Shown here: piece after piece, positions 17,518 to 25,690 of the stretch
Position numbering within the stretch: the first letter of the stretch is position 1
Layout of the letters: the number at the start of each line of letters is the position of its first letter
NCBI GenBank assembly: GCA_030536295.1
Contig: JAUNQH010000003.1
Coordinates: 14,601-75,669, forward strand
DNA length: 61,069 nt
Reading direction: 5' to 3'
Source: Clostridia bacterium
Lineage (GTDB): Bacteria; Bacillota; Clostridia; Christensenellales; Aristaeellaceae
The notes under the pieces: generated by a model
Seen by the model: the letters and a program-made list of their open reading frames with translations, nothing else
Database searches by the model: none
Told to the model about the DNA's origin: nothing
Program-made: the position numbers and the translations under genes

Positions 17518-17763
17518 TACTTCTGACATAAAAGCCGAATTTTTAGTGTTCGTGTGATCATTTGCCCGCAAGCGGTCTTTGGGGCTGATCTTTCCACATC
17601 TTTTCAATTCCGAACTTCATGTCCGTGAAACTGCCGCGCTGATGAAAAGCGTGCAACGGTTCTGCAACGGTAAAGGTGATATTCTTAACACGCGGCCGGG
17701 TAAACCCCGCGTACCGCGGAAGCAAAAGTCCGGCAGCAGGAACACGAAAGAGAGGAACAAACC

Positions 17764-17979
17764 ATGAAAGTCATTTCAGCGGATGCCGTAAAAAAAATAA
17801 TCACCGCGATCTTCGCCGTCATTCTGGCGCTGCTCGCAATCATCCCCTGTATCGCCACCGGAGCCAACGCGGAAGAAGAGCCCCGCGCCGTCATTTGTCG
17901 CCGGAGCGGTCTCATCAGTATTGAGACCGAAGGTAGTCTGCCGGCCGCGCCGGAATTCGGTGATGTTTTCGAAAACTGA
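17764..17979 (+). CDS. Small exported or membrane hypothetical protein (71 aa)
   Basis: ATG 17764 has GAGG 8 nt upstream. Residues 10-32 form one hydrophobic segment (IITAIFAVILALLAIIPC) followed by TGANAEEE, which fits a signal peptide or single anchor; the remainder is short and polar. A strong plus-strand terminator follows at 18048. Support is the ribosome site, the signal-like N-terminus and the terminator. No family recognised. Confidence 0.5.
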   Translation: MKVISADAVKKIITAIFAVILALLAIIPCIATGANAEEEPRAVICRRSGLISIETEGSLPAAPEFGDVFEN

Positions 17980-18047
17980 CGGACAAACACACCGGGGCCC
18001 GGCATAGTCCGATGTCTTCAACGGAATTTCCTCCTCCATACAGCGAA

Positions 18048-18082
18048 GGGATCCGCGTCACACTGCGCGGATCCCCTTTTTT
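18048..18082 (+). terminator. Terminator of the small exported-protein gene
   Basis: A 10-bp stem (18048-18057 with 18066-18075) followed by TTTTTT. It overlaps the last codons of the convergent EamA gene and may act on both strands. Confidence 0.8.
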
Positions 18083-18941
18083 ATACGCTGACATGTCTCA
18101 TTCTTTTTCTTATGGACGGCAGCAATCCGTACAACGCCACGGATACGATGACGATCACGGAACCGATGACAGCAGTCACTCCCATTTTTTCCCCATAGAT
18201 CAGTGCTACGGGAATCGGATTGAATACCGGTTCGATCGTCAGCAGCAGCGAACTTTCCAGTGCCTCCGTTCTCCTGATGCCGATCCCGAAAAGCACATTG
18301 GCCAGCCCGTACTGAAAAATACCGAGGACGCAGACCCAGAAGATATTCGTAAGATCAAATGTCAGACCGGGATCGGAGAACAGGAACGGGACTGAGGCGA
18401 TCAGGCTGAGCACACAGGATATGATCAGGCTGTCACCGGAGTCTGTATCCTTCCGGTTCATGATGATGATCTGCGCGGCGAAGGTGAACGCGGACAGGAT
18501 CGCCAATATGTTGCCGAGCAGATGCGACGCGTCAAGGCTGTCGGCAAAGGACAGTACGATTCCCCCGAATACCGCGAAAGTGATCAGTATCTCCGCGCAT
18601 GTCGGCTTCCTGTGGCGGAAAACGATCTCATATAAAAATACCAGGATCGGTGCGGCGTACTGCAGCACGATCGCCGTTCCGGCTGTTGTGAGCTTGATCG
18701 CTATCACATACAGGATCCCTGTCAGGGACATCATTACAGCCCCGAGAATATTACCGGAGGAAAAAACAACTTTTTTCTTTTTCAGACAAATGCACAGAAT
18801 GATCAGCGAAAGCAGACTGCGTGACGCGATCAGGGACATCGGCCCCCATGAGACGCTTTTAACGCAGACTCCCGCAAGGCCCCACAGCAGAGCCGCGCCG
18901 ATGATATACCATTTTCCGGTTACCGGTCTGTTTTCCCGCAT
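18081..18941 (-). CDS. EamA/DMT-family transporter
   Basis: 286 residues with ten predicted helices in two EamA repeats. The first begins WYIIGAALLWGLAGVCVK; the second includes FTFAAQIIIMNRK and ends near EPVFNPIPVALIYGEKMG, the typical 'EPVxA..xxxxLGE' region. Drug/metabolite transporters of this type export amino acids, nucleosides or other small metabolites; the substrate is unknown. ATG 18941 was chosen because GGAG lies 9 nt upstream, while the longer in-frame start has no ribosome site. Confidence 0.85.
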   Translation of the reverse strand: MRENRPVTGKWYIIGAALLWGLAGVCVKSVSWGPMSLIASRSLLSLIILCICLKKKKVVFSSGNILGAVMMSLTGILYVIAIKLTTAGTAIVLQYAAPILVFLYEIVFRHRKPTCAEILITFAVFGGIVLSFADSLDASHLLGNILAILSAFTFAAQIIIMNRKDTDSGDSLIISCVLSLIASVPFLFSDPGLTFDLTNIFWVCVLGIFQYGLANVLFGIGIRRTEALESSLLLTIEPVFNPIPVALIYGEKMGVTAVIGSVIVIVSVALYGLLPSIRKRMRHVSV

Positions 18942-19124
18942 AGGCATTATCTCCATTCTGCCAGCATCATGCCGGATATCCCGGCGTCCGTTCATTATAC
19001 ACCGCAAGCACAAAAAATCTGCAGGAAAAAATGATTTGATAAGCGAAAAATTATTTATCCTGTCAATATCCGTGGAGATCCCGTAACTTTATCCACAAAA
19101 TTATTCAATAAGAAGGTATATCTC

Positions 19125-20315
19125 ATGAAGACCCTGATCAAACTATATGAAGACCGCAGCATTGAGAACGTCATCTCTGCCGAGACCTTTCTTCCCGAAC
19201 AGGTGATCTATCTGTGTTCGGCGGAAGAGATGCCGACTGCCGCCATGCGAAAGAGCCTGAAAACGCATTTTGCGGCACGCGGTCTTCAGATAAAACCGGT
19301 CTACAAACAGGCCAGCATCTATAAAACGGACAAAATACTGAAGCAGATGACAAAGCTGATCGCGCAGTACCCGGACTGCGCGGTGGATATTACCGGCGGA
19401 ACGGATGCCGCGCTGTTCGCCGCGGGCATGCTGAGCAGTGAAAAAGGGACACCCGCGTTCACCTATTCAAGAAAACAGAACAGGTTCTATAATATTATGA
19501 ACGCGCCGTTCGCGGATGACAGGATCTGCACCCTGAACTATACCGTTGAAGATTTCTTCAGGATCGCCGGCGGACGCATGCGTCCCGGACGCGTTGATAA
19601 TAAACAGCTCGGCCGTCACCTGAAAGAATTTGACGGATTCTTTTCCGTCTATCTGCGCTGGAGGCGTGAATGGACCGATGCCGTGGTCTTCTTTCAGCGT
19701 ATTTCACAGCAGCATGAAGATGAGCCCGTTTCCTTAGCCGTATCCGGCGAAAGGGTCCAGAAGGGTGAACGGGGTAAGAAAGTCACCGCCCCCGCGGAAA
19801 TGCTCACGGAACTTGCGGAACTCGGTTTCCTGCTTGATCTCGATCTTTCGGAACCGAAACAGGTCTCCTTCCGTTTCGCGGATGAGCAGGTCCGCTTCTG
19901 GCTCCGTGATATCGGCAGTGTACTGGAGCTGTATATTTACAAAGCCTGTATAGATGCGGATATCTTTCATGATGTTGTCAGTTCCGCCATTGTTGACTGG
20001 GACGGGACAGACAGTTCACGCATGGTGACCAATGAGATCGACGCGGTAGCCGGCCGCGGAACACTGCCGATATTCATCAGCTGCAAGACCTGTGAGATCA
20101 AAACGGAAGCGCTGAATGAACTGGCCATTCTCCGGGACAGATTCGGCGGAAAAGGCGCCAAGGCGGTCATGGTCACAAGCGAAAACTGCGGTTCCGCCGC
20201 GCGTCACCGTGCCGCGCAGCTTCAGATCGCGGTCATCGACCGTGAAGAACTTAAGCAGGGCAAAGCAGCCGCCCGTCTGCGCGTCATTATGAAGGTGGAC
20301 GATGCATTAAGCTGA
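19125..20315 (+). CDS. Card1/Can2-like protein (DUF1887): CARF domain plus PD-(D/E)xK nuclease domain
   Basis: 396 residues, the length of Card1. The N-terminal Rossmann-like CARF domain (1-150) has VDITGGTDAALFAAG, the ligand-binding loop that senses cyclic oligoadenylate in characterised relatives. A winged-helix-like linker follows, then a restriction-endonuclease-like domain with E268 (LELYIYKA), D306 (TNEIDAVAGRG) and K321 (IFISCKT). The acidic residue normally two before the Lys (ExK) is Ser here. Known Card1/Can2 enzymes are cA4-activated nickases or RNases of type III CRISPR systems. No cas gene or array is visible in this window, so the activator may be encoded elsewhere or differ. 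Monocistronic, with a hairpin terminator. Confidence 0.85.
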   Translation: MKTLIKLYEDRSIENVISAETFLPEQVIYLCSAEEMPTAAMRKSLKTHFAARGLQIKPVYKQASIYKTDKILKQMTKLIAQYPDCAVDITGGTDAALFAAGMLSSEKGTPAFTYSRKQNRFYNIMNAPFADDRICTLNYTVEDFFRIAGGRMRPGRVDNKQLGRHLKEFDGFFSVYLRWRREWTDAVVFFQRISQQHEDEPVSLAVSGERVQKGERGKKVTAPAEMLTELAELGFLLDLDLSEPKQVSFRFADEQVRFWLRDIGSVLELYIYKACIDADIFHDVVSSAIVDWDGTDSSRMVTNEIDAVAGRGTLPIFISCKTCEIKTEALNELAILRDRFGGKGAKAVMVTSENCGSAARHRAAQLQIAVIDREELKQGKAAARLRVIMKVDDALS

Positions 20316-20438
20316 CAGGGCAGCCCGGTATTCTATCCTTCCGGGCATCGGCAGGCAGAAAAGCACTAAAGAATACAGAAGCGGAACAAGCGGTCCGCTG
20401 TTCCCATATTTATTCCGGAACAGAACCGCCGCCGTTTG

Positions 20439-20469
20439 AAAAGACGCGGCTGATTCAGCCGCGTCTTTT
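20439..20469. terminator. Bidirectional terminator
   Basis: A perfect 14-bp stem (20439-20452 with 20456-20469) with A- and T-tracts on both sides, between the Card1-like gene and the convergent secreted-protein gene. Confidence 0.85.
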
Positions 20470-20486
20470 CAGGTCCGGTCACGTTC

Positions 20487-21095
20487 TCACTCCGTGACCA
20501 TTCCGAGTTCAACATATAAGGTATAATACTCGTCATACAGGCCGCACACGGCATCCATGCCCGCGTTCGGGCTGAACGCCTTCTGGATCACAAGCTCCCA
20601 GGAACCGTATTTTTCAAACAGGGAGTCCGCTGTCGGGCCTTCCTCATTCCCATAGGTCTCAAGATTGCTTTTCTTTGTGGCGGCAAGCGCTTCCGGATCA
20701 TTTTCATAGGCGGCCAGACGCAGACGGTTCCGCTCGGCGCTGACGGCACGGGCCATTTCTTCGATGCTCGCGCCTTCGGCACGCATTTTGTAAAGAATAT
20801 CATACATGGTATACAGGCTGGCGTGATAGTCCTCACGCGTCGCTTTCGCCTGGGCTACCAGTTCCGGATCCGTCCAGTCATAAGCGGCATATTCGCCGAG
20901 CCGTTTGGATTCCGGATTCGGTGAGAATCCGTATACAGCGTCCGGATTCACGATGATATCCTCCATCGCGGAAGGATTCTCCGCCGGATCATGAATATAC
21001 CGGAACGGTTCTTCCGTTGTTTCGGCCGCGGCGGATCCGAAGCAGCAAAGCATCAGCATAACAAAAGCCAGGCAAGCCGTCAGTGCGCGTCTCAT
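20487..21095 (-). CDS. Secreted hypothetical protein (202 aa)
   Basis: Start ATG 21095 follows GGAGGAG; the longer frame (to 21128) lacks a ribosome site. A signal peptide ends around GSAAA. The mature protein is helical and acidic with notable segments YAAYDWTDPELVAQA, SAERNRLRLAAYENDPEAL and YGNEEGPTADSLFEKYGSW. I have seen similar exported proteins in Clostridia without a known role. No enzyme motif is visible. It is followed upstream on the same strand by an acid phosphatase gene 104 bp away. Confidence 0.65.
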   Translation of the reverse strand: MRRALTACLAFVMLMLCCFGSAAAETTEEPFRYIHDPAENPSAMEDIIVNPDAVYGFSPNPESKRLGEYAAYDWTDPELVAQAKATREDYHASLYTMYDILYKMRAEGASIEEMARAVSAERNRLRLAAYENDPEALAATKKSNLETYGNEEGPTADSLFEKYGSWELVIQKAFSPNAGMDAVCGLYDEYYTLYVELGMVTE

Positions 21096-21199
21096 TGATA
21101 ATCTCCTCCGGTTTCTGAATAAGATCACGGTATTATATCACAAAATGATCAGGTGCGGTAATGATTCGCGATCACAGGACACATTTTTGCCGCCATCCT

Positions 21200-22312
21200 T
21201 TATTTGGTATAGGCATATTCCTGAAACAGTTTTTCCGTACCGTACGCGAGCCCCGTATCCATGGCTTTCCCATACACGGCATTCGGGAAAAGGATCCACT
21301 CCGTTCCGAATTTTTCCGCCATAACGGCGGTAAATGCCCTGCGTTCGGCGGCATCCATGCTTCCGTCATCAAACGCGTCAGTGAAATCCGTCATCTGATC
21401 GCCCAGCAGCATCACGACCTCATGCGCGCCGCAGGAAAAAGTGAGTCCGGTACCCAGACTGTTTTCATCTGCCCGCTGACCGTTGGCGTAATCCTCGCAT
21501 CCGCCGATGATCGCCTGTCTTGCTTTTTCCTTGGATCCGCCCATCAGTTTGTTGTCATTCACGATCAGATGACTGTCATCGATCGGAAAGCCAAGCTTCA
21601 GCATGGATTCCAGCGTGATATCATACATACTCTTGCCGAAAAGCTGATAAACACTGGTGCCGATAATGTTCCCGTCAGTACTTACATACGTTCCTTCTTC
21701 CCCGTGTTCCTTTACGTACTGATCATAGGACCCCCGGCTGTCGCTCTGCCCGACCTTATACCCCTGATCATACCGGTTTGTGAGGTAATAGACCTCAACA
21801 CCGTTCTCTTTGCAGAAATTCATACATTCCACGGCACCGGGCAGGGCGGTGCAGGTGTCGCTCATCAGAAACCGTGAAAACGCGGCGTTGTTCCAGTCCC
21901 CGTTGTTGCCGAGAATATCCGCGGTGTAGTTCACGCCGTTGACCAGCGTATCATCAACATCGCAGATGATGGCGACCCGTTTCCCGTCATGATACATCTC
22001 GTTTTCTCCGGACGGATCCGTGATCAGCTGCCAGTCCGGCTGCGCCTCATCCGCGCATTTCAGCAGCAGATCCGAAATATTGCTCTTCACCGTTTCGAAT
22101 GCCTGCAGGATCAGCGCGTCGGATTCCGCTGACAGCTGATAGACCGTCGCGCCTGCCAGATACTCATAAGCCGGATCAGCGGCATGAAGAGCCGTTTCCT
22201 TTTCGGGCTGCGGCTCCGCGGGACCCGCTCCCCGCGCCGCGAACCATCCGCCGGCAAACGCCGCGGCGGCACACAAAAGAATGATCAACACTGTTCTTAT
22301 TGTCTTTTTCAT
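21200..22312 (-). CDS. HAD-superfamily acid phosphatase, 5'-nucleotidase e(P4) type
   Basis: 370 residues. An N-terminal signal or anchor segment (VLIILLCAAAAFAGGWFAA) directs it outside. The HAD motif I is CDVDDTLVNG, with the nucleophile and acid Asp pair separated by one residue as DxDxT; YYLTNR supplies motif II Thr, and MLLGDQMTDF is motif IV. This order and the extracellular location fit the class C / lipoprotein e(P4) group that strips phosphate from nucleotides at the cell surface. No lipobox Cys is obvious. The start is ATG 22312 with GGGAG 10 nt upstream. Confidence 0.85.
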   Translation of the reverse strand: MKKTIRTVLIILLCAAAAFAGGWFAARGAGPAEPQPEKETALHAADPAYEYLAGATVYQLSAESDALILQAFETVKSNISDLLLKCADEAQPDWQLITDPSGENEMYHDGKRVAIICDVDDTLVNGVNYTADILGNNGDWNNAAFSRFLMSDTCTALPGAVECMNFCKENGVEVYYLTNRYDQGYKVGQSDSRGSYDQYVKEHGEEGTYVSTDGNIIGTSVYQLFGKSMYDITLESMLKLGFPIDDSHLIVNDNKLMGGSKEKARQAIIGGCEDYANGQRADENSLGTGLTFSCGAHEVVMLLGDQMTDFTDAFDDGSMDAAERRAFTAVMAEKFGTEWILFPNAVYGKAMDTGLAYGTEKLFQEYAYTK

Positions 22313-22361
22313 GGTATCCGCACTCCCATATTTCAAAAATAAAAGGGATCCGTTTCACCTG

Positions 22362-23822
22362 TCACACGGCTGCATCCATGCCGTTCCCGTTCTTCGGTTC
22401 AAGCAGCCGGAACGCCAGCATGGTCATATCATCAAACTGGGACGCTCCGGAAACAAACGCGTCAATATCGCCTTTCACCCCGGCGATCAGTTCCGTCATA
22501 CAGCGATCTTTATACCGGTTCAGTGACGCGAGCATACGTTCCGTGCCAAACTGTTCCGTCCCGTTGTAGGCCTCCGGCACGCCGTCGGTATATACAAACA
22601 GCGTATCTCCTTCATCCAGCGTCATTCTGTATTCCCGGTATCTCACATTGGGCATACCGCCCAGCACGAACCCGTGCGGATCCTTTACGAGCTCAAAATC
22701 ACCGTTTTTCCGGCAGAGCACCGGATATTCATGTCCGGCATTCGCGGTCACCAGTTCGCCCGTCCTGAGGTCCAGAATACCGAGCCATACCGTGACGAAC
22801 ATTCCGTCCGGGCTGCTGGCTTCCAGCTGCCGGTTGACCTGGGCGAGGACCTCCCCCGGGGAACAGGAGGATGTGATCCTGCTGTCCAGCATGGTCTTGG
22901 ACATCATCATAAACAACGACGCGGCAATACCTTTATCCGCGACATCGGCAATGATCATTGCCAGATGGGAATCATCCGGATAGAAGAAATCATAAAAATC
23001 GCCGCCGACTTCTTTCGCGGGATCCATGACCGTCGCAAGATCAAAGGCACGGCAGCTGTTTTCCGGCAGGCTGTCCGCCGCGGGCAGCGCCTGCATCTGA
23101 ATATTGGCGGCCATTTCCAGTTCGGTCTCGACCCGTGTCGCTTTCCGGGAGATCTCCAGCTGCCGCAGGACCATTTTTCTGCCGCACTGCGCGATCACGC
23201 AGCAGAAAGCCGAAAGTACGGCAAAGATCATCCATTTCGGCAAAAAGGAAAGCAGCATCACATCACGCACATAAACCGCCATATCCGGATTGGCAAAGTT
23301 CAGATCCGGATTGTTGAAATTGATGACCGCTCCGATCCACGAGGACAGGGCAAACAGCACGGATGCCAGCGCCGCCGTTCGTATGGTGATCCGGGAGGAA
23401 TAATACCGGCAGCTGAAAACGACCGGCATAATGATCAGCAGCGGAACATTGAAGGTCAGAATGCTGTCAAGATACGCCAGGATGACCGTAATGGAAAGAA
23501 GCAGTACATACTTGACCCATTTTTTCTCCCCGCGGCATGCCTGACAAATGCCTGCCGGGATCAGCAGGCTTACGGTACCTGCCAGAAACACAGGAAGCAC
23601 ATATTCGCCATGGATCGACAAAACGCCGACAGCATTCAGCAGCCAGCACGCGAGCAGTGTAAACGCGCAGACGAACATGGATCTGGTGATCAGGCGATTT
23701 GCCGCGACCTCGTTTTCCCAAAAAACCTGTGTCGTCTGCTGTATATCCGTTTTATCGACCGGTTGCCCGGAATTGACCCCTTTCCGAATAAACTTCATAT
23801 TCATGTCCTGTCTTTCCGCCAT
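22362..23822 (-). CDS. Membrane SpoIIE/RsbU-type PP2C serine phosphatase
   Basis: 486 residues. Six or so transmembrane helices occupy about 45-215, followed by a short coiled segment (EISRKATRVETELEMA). The SpoIIE catalytic domain (about 240-475) has the motif IQMQALP, metal residues in GGDFYDF and DVADKG, and a final DDMTMLAFR. Such phosphatases act on anti-sigma-factor antagonists; no STAS or anti-sigma partner lies nearby. The start is uncertain: the ATG at 23822 has AAGG too close, and ATGs at 23804 and 23798 are alternatives. A good promoter lies upstream. Confidence 0.87.
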   Translation of the reverse strand: MAERQDMNMKFIRKGVNSGQPVDKTDIQQTTQVFWENEVAANRLITRSMFVCAFTLLACWLLNAVGVLSIHGEYVLPVFLAGTVSLLIPAGICQACRGEKKWVKYVLLLSITVILAYLDSILTFNVPLLIIMPVVFSCRYYSSRITIRTAALASVLFALSSWIGAVINFNNPDLNFANPDMAVYVRDVMLLSFLPKWMIFAVLSAFCCVIAQCGRKMVLRQLEISRKATRVETELEMAANIQMQALPAADSLPENSCRAFDLATVMDPAKEVGGDFYDFFYPDDSHLAMIIADVADKGIAASLFMMMSKTMLDSRITSSCSPGEVLAQVNRQLEASSPDGMFVTVWLGILDLRTGELVTANAGHEYPVLCRKNGDFELVKDPHGFVLGGMPNVRYREYRMTLDEGDTLFVYTDGVPEAYNGTEQFGTERMLASLNRYKDRCMTELIAGVKGDIDAFVSGASQFDDMTMLAFRLLEPKNGNGMDAAV

Positions 23823-23856
23823 CCTTCAGGATCCTGTTCCTGCTGTGTCCGATTCA

Positions 23857-23929
23857 GCTGTAAACAATACGTTATCGTTTATTACGGCATAAAGATATTT
23901 TAGCATATCCATTTGCCGCTGTAAACAAT
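23857..23929. repeat. 12-bp direct repeat flanking the PP2C promoter
   Basis: GCTGTAAACAAT occurs at 23857-23868 and again at 23918-23929, 61 bp apart. The second copy overlaps the -35 hexamer. These look like regulator half-sites. Confidence 0.6.
23897..23925 (-). promoter_or_regulatory. Promoter of the PP2C phosphatase gene
   Basis: Minus strand: TTTACA (complement of 23920-23925), 17-bp spacer, TAAAAT (complement of 23897-23902) preceded by TGC, an extended -10. Confidence 0.65.
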
Positions 23930-23940
23930 TCCGATTCGGA

Positions 23941-25125
23941 TCATCCGATGTCCTCTTCTTCCCCGGCATCCTTGCCCAAACGGTTTTCATACACTTCATC
24001 CGCGATCGCCATCAGTTCCCTTTCGGCACCGATCTCGCTGGGATACGGATAGGTCTTCGCGTGTTTTTCAAACCACTTCAGGGCAGTCTCGGCTGCTTCC
24101 CGGTCCCTTTGCATCAGCAGCGCGTATACATATTCGGTACGGGCAATGGACGGATAGCTGCCCATGGCCTTCATCAGATTCAGCTGTTCCTTTGTCCGCA
24201 TGCTTTCGATCACTTCGGTCCGGTTTTCCGTGATCATCTCAACATACATCCGGTCGCACAGCAAAAAGCCGCGGTAAATACCGACGATGCCGTTATCCTG
24301 CGAGAGGAGGCGCCGCATCAGGTCATCCGCTTCCTCAAACCGGTGCTGATCCATCAGGCGGTTGCAGGCCATCACCCCCACTGTGGCAACGATCCCGTTC
24401 CGCATATCCTCATCCCCCGGAACAATGAACCATTCATCCGGCATATCCTTCAGCCGTATCCCTTTTGAGACCAGTTCATTCATCTTCATCTGGAGCCAGT
24501 ATGCCCGCATCGCTGTTTCATTGCCGGAAACATCCATGGCATTCCTGCCGTCATTATTCACCTGCCCCATTTTTACGGGCAGCCCGTTCATCAGCGCGTA
24601 AGCCAGACCGATCACCGCGAAGACCATCAGGAGCATCCACGGGAAGGAATAAGGCCGGCAGGCGAAGGAAAAACCGAAGCAAACGGCACCGACCAGCAGA
24701 TTCATGAGTGATCCGCCGAAGCTGTAAAGCAACACGGGGATCTTTCCGTCCTTCAGGTCCGGCGGCGTCATCAGGCACTGACCGCCGGTACCCGCGACGC
24801 TCATATGCCTGATCCGGATATGTTCATCCTCTTTCACCAGCATCACATTGAAAATACGGAATGAGCTGAAGCCGTAGCCTGTCATCAGACCGAACACCAG
24901 ATGACCTGCCTCATGCAGAATGATCTGAACAAGCATCGCGCCGTACAGACACACCAGCATCAGAACCAGTGACGGGATCATCCCGGGCTTGTCGGCGCCG
25001 TTCTCGCCGGTATGATTCATATACGTCATGAACAGCATACCGCATGCAGCGCCGATCAGCAGAAAGATCACCATGCCGATCCACTGACCGCTGTTCTTCT
25101 TTTTCTGCTTTCCGTCTTTTTTCAT
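23941..25125 (-). CDS. M50-family membrane metallopeptidase with C-terminal helical domain
   Basis: 394 residues. A transmembrane helix at 15-36 is followed by the site-2-protease-type zinc motif HEAGH (H71-H75) inside a second helix (residues 51-80). Helices at about 130-185 form the rest of the membrane core, and MGQVNNDGRNAMDV may supply the third metal ligand, analogous to NPDG-type motifs. Residues 200-394 are soluble and helical, with pairs resembling TPR units (EEADDLMRRLLSQD, REAAETALKWFEKHA). M50 enzymes cut membrane-embedded regulators. The target is unknown. Confidence 0.82.
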   Translation of the reverse strand: MKKDGKQKKKNSGQWIGMVIFLLIGAACGMLFMTYMNHTGENGADKPGMIPSLVLMLVCLYGAMLVQIILHEAGHLVFGLMTGYGFSSFRIFNVMLVKEDEHIRIRHMSVAGTGGQCLMTPPDLKDGKIPVLLYSFGGSLMNLLVGAVCFGFSFACRPYSFPWMLLMVFAVIGLAYALMNGLPVKMGQVNNDGRNAMDVSGNETAMRAYWLQMKMNELVSKGIRLKDMPDEWFIVPGDEDMRNGIVATVGVMACNRLMDQHRFEEADDLMRRLLSQDNGIVGIYRGFLLCDRMYVEMITENRTEVIESMRTKEQLNLMKAMGSYPSIARTEYVYALLMQRDREAAETALKWFEKHAKTYPYPSEIGAERELMAIADEVYENRLGKDAGEEEDIG

Positions 25126-25690
25126 ATACTCAGTACCGCCTTCCGGATCATTGCACGTATGCCGCCGTTATGCAAAGCCCGGCGGCGGAACGCGCGGTTC
25201 CGGAGATATTGTAAACGTTTCGCTCTGTTTTCGCAATCGATCTTCCCCGGTATCAAAAAAGCCGGATGATCCGGTATTGCCGTCGCGCGGCACGCCCGCG
25301 CCGTAAGAATAACTATTGCCCCGGAAGGATCCGTCTGATATATTGTCAGTAAGGTCATCATCGATATCCCCGCCGGGATTCCGCGCGGTATGATCGGACT
25401 TTGCTGCCCGCGTCATGACAAAGGCGCGGGAAACCGTTCCGGGACCGCGGATACAGCATGAAAAAGGAGATTGAGATTGGATATGGAGCCGTTATTGGGT
25501 TTTGACACGCTTCCGGAGAATGTCCGTTCACAGCTGGACCGGATAACGCGTCTCTGGTGTGACCGGCTGGGCGCGGATCTGCTTGTCTTCAGCATTGTCC
25601 GGCCGTTCCGGCCGATACAATAACAAATACACTTGCCGGCAGACATTCCCGCAGCGGCGGAAAGCTTCCGGCATCACATCGGAGGTCTGT
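25126..25690. other. Intergenic stretch without a firm gene
   Basis: 565 bp between the M50 gene and guanine deaminase. It holds a small GC hairpin (25187-25201), a TGTAAACGTTTC half-match to a cre-like site (25210-25221), a weak 82-residue minus-strand ORF (25168-25416) with no ribosome site, and the 48-codon ORF listed separately. No RNA gene is recognised. Confidence 0.4.
25477..25623 (+). CDS. Possible 48-residue leader or remnant ORF upstream of guaD
   Basis: TTG 25477 has AAAAAGGAG ending 7 nt upstream; an internal ATG at 25483 is also in frame. The product starts near MEPLLGFDTLPENVRSQL and is partly amphipathic, with no recognised family. It ends 67 bp before guanine deaminase. It may be a short coding gene, a leader peptide or the decayed start of a larger gene. 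Confidence 0.3.
   Translation: MDMEPLLGFDTLPENVRSQLDRITRLWCDRLGADLLVFSIVRPFRPIQ

Noticed and set aside
19000-20500. CRISPR array or cas genes beside the Card1-like gene
   Set aside because: No regularly spaced repeats and no cas-like protein in this window.
25168-25416. 82-codon minus-strand ORF upstream of the M50 gene
   Set aside because: No ribosome binding site, no recognised family and low-complexity G/S/D composition. It could be a remnant, but support is too weak.
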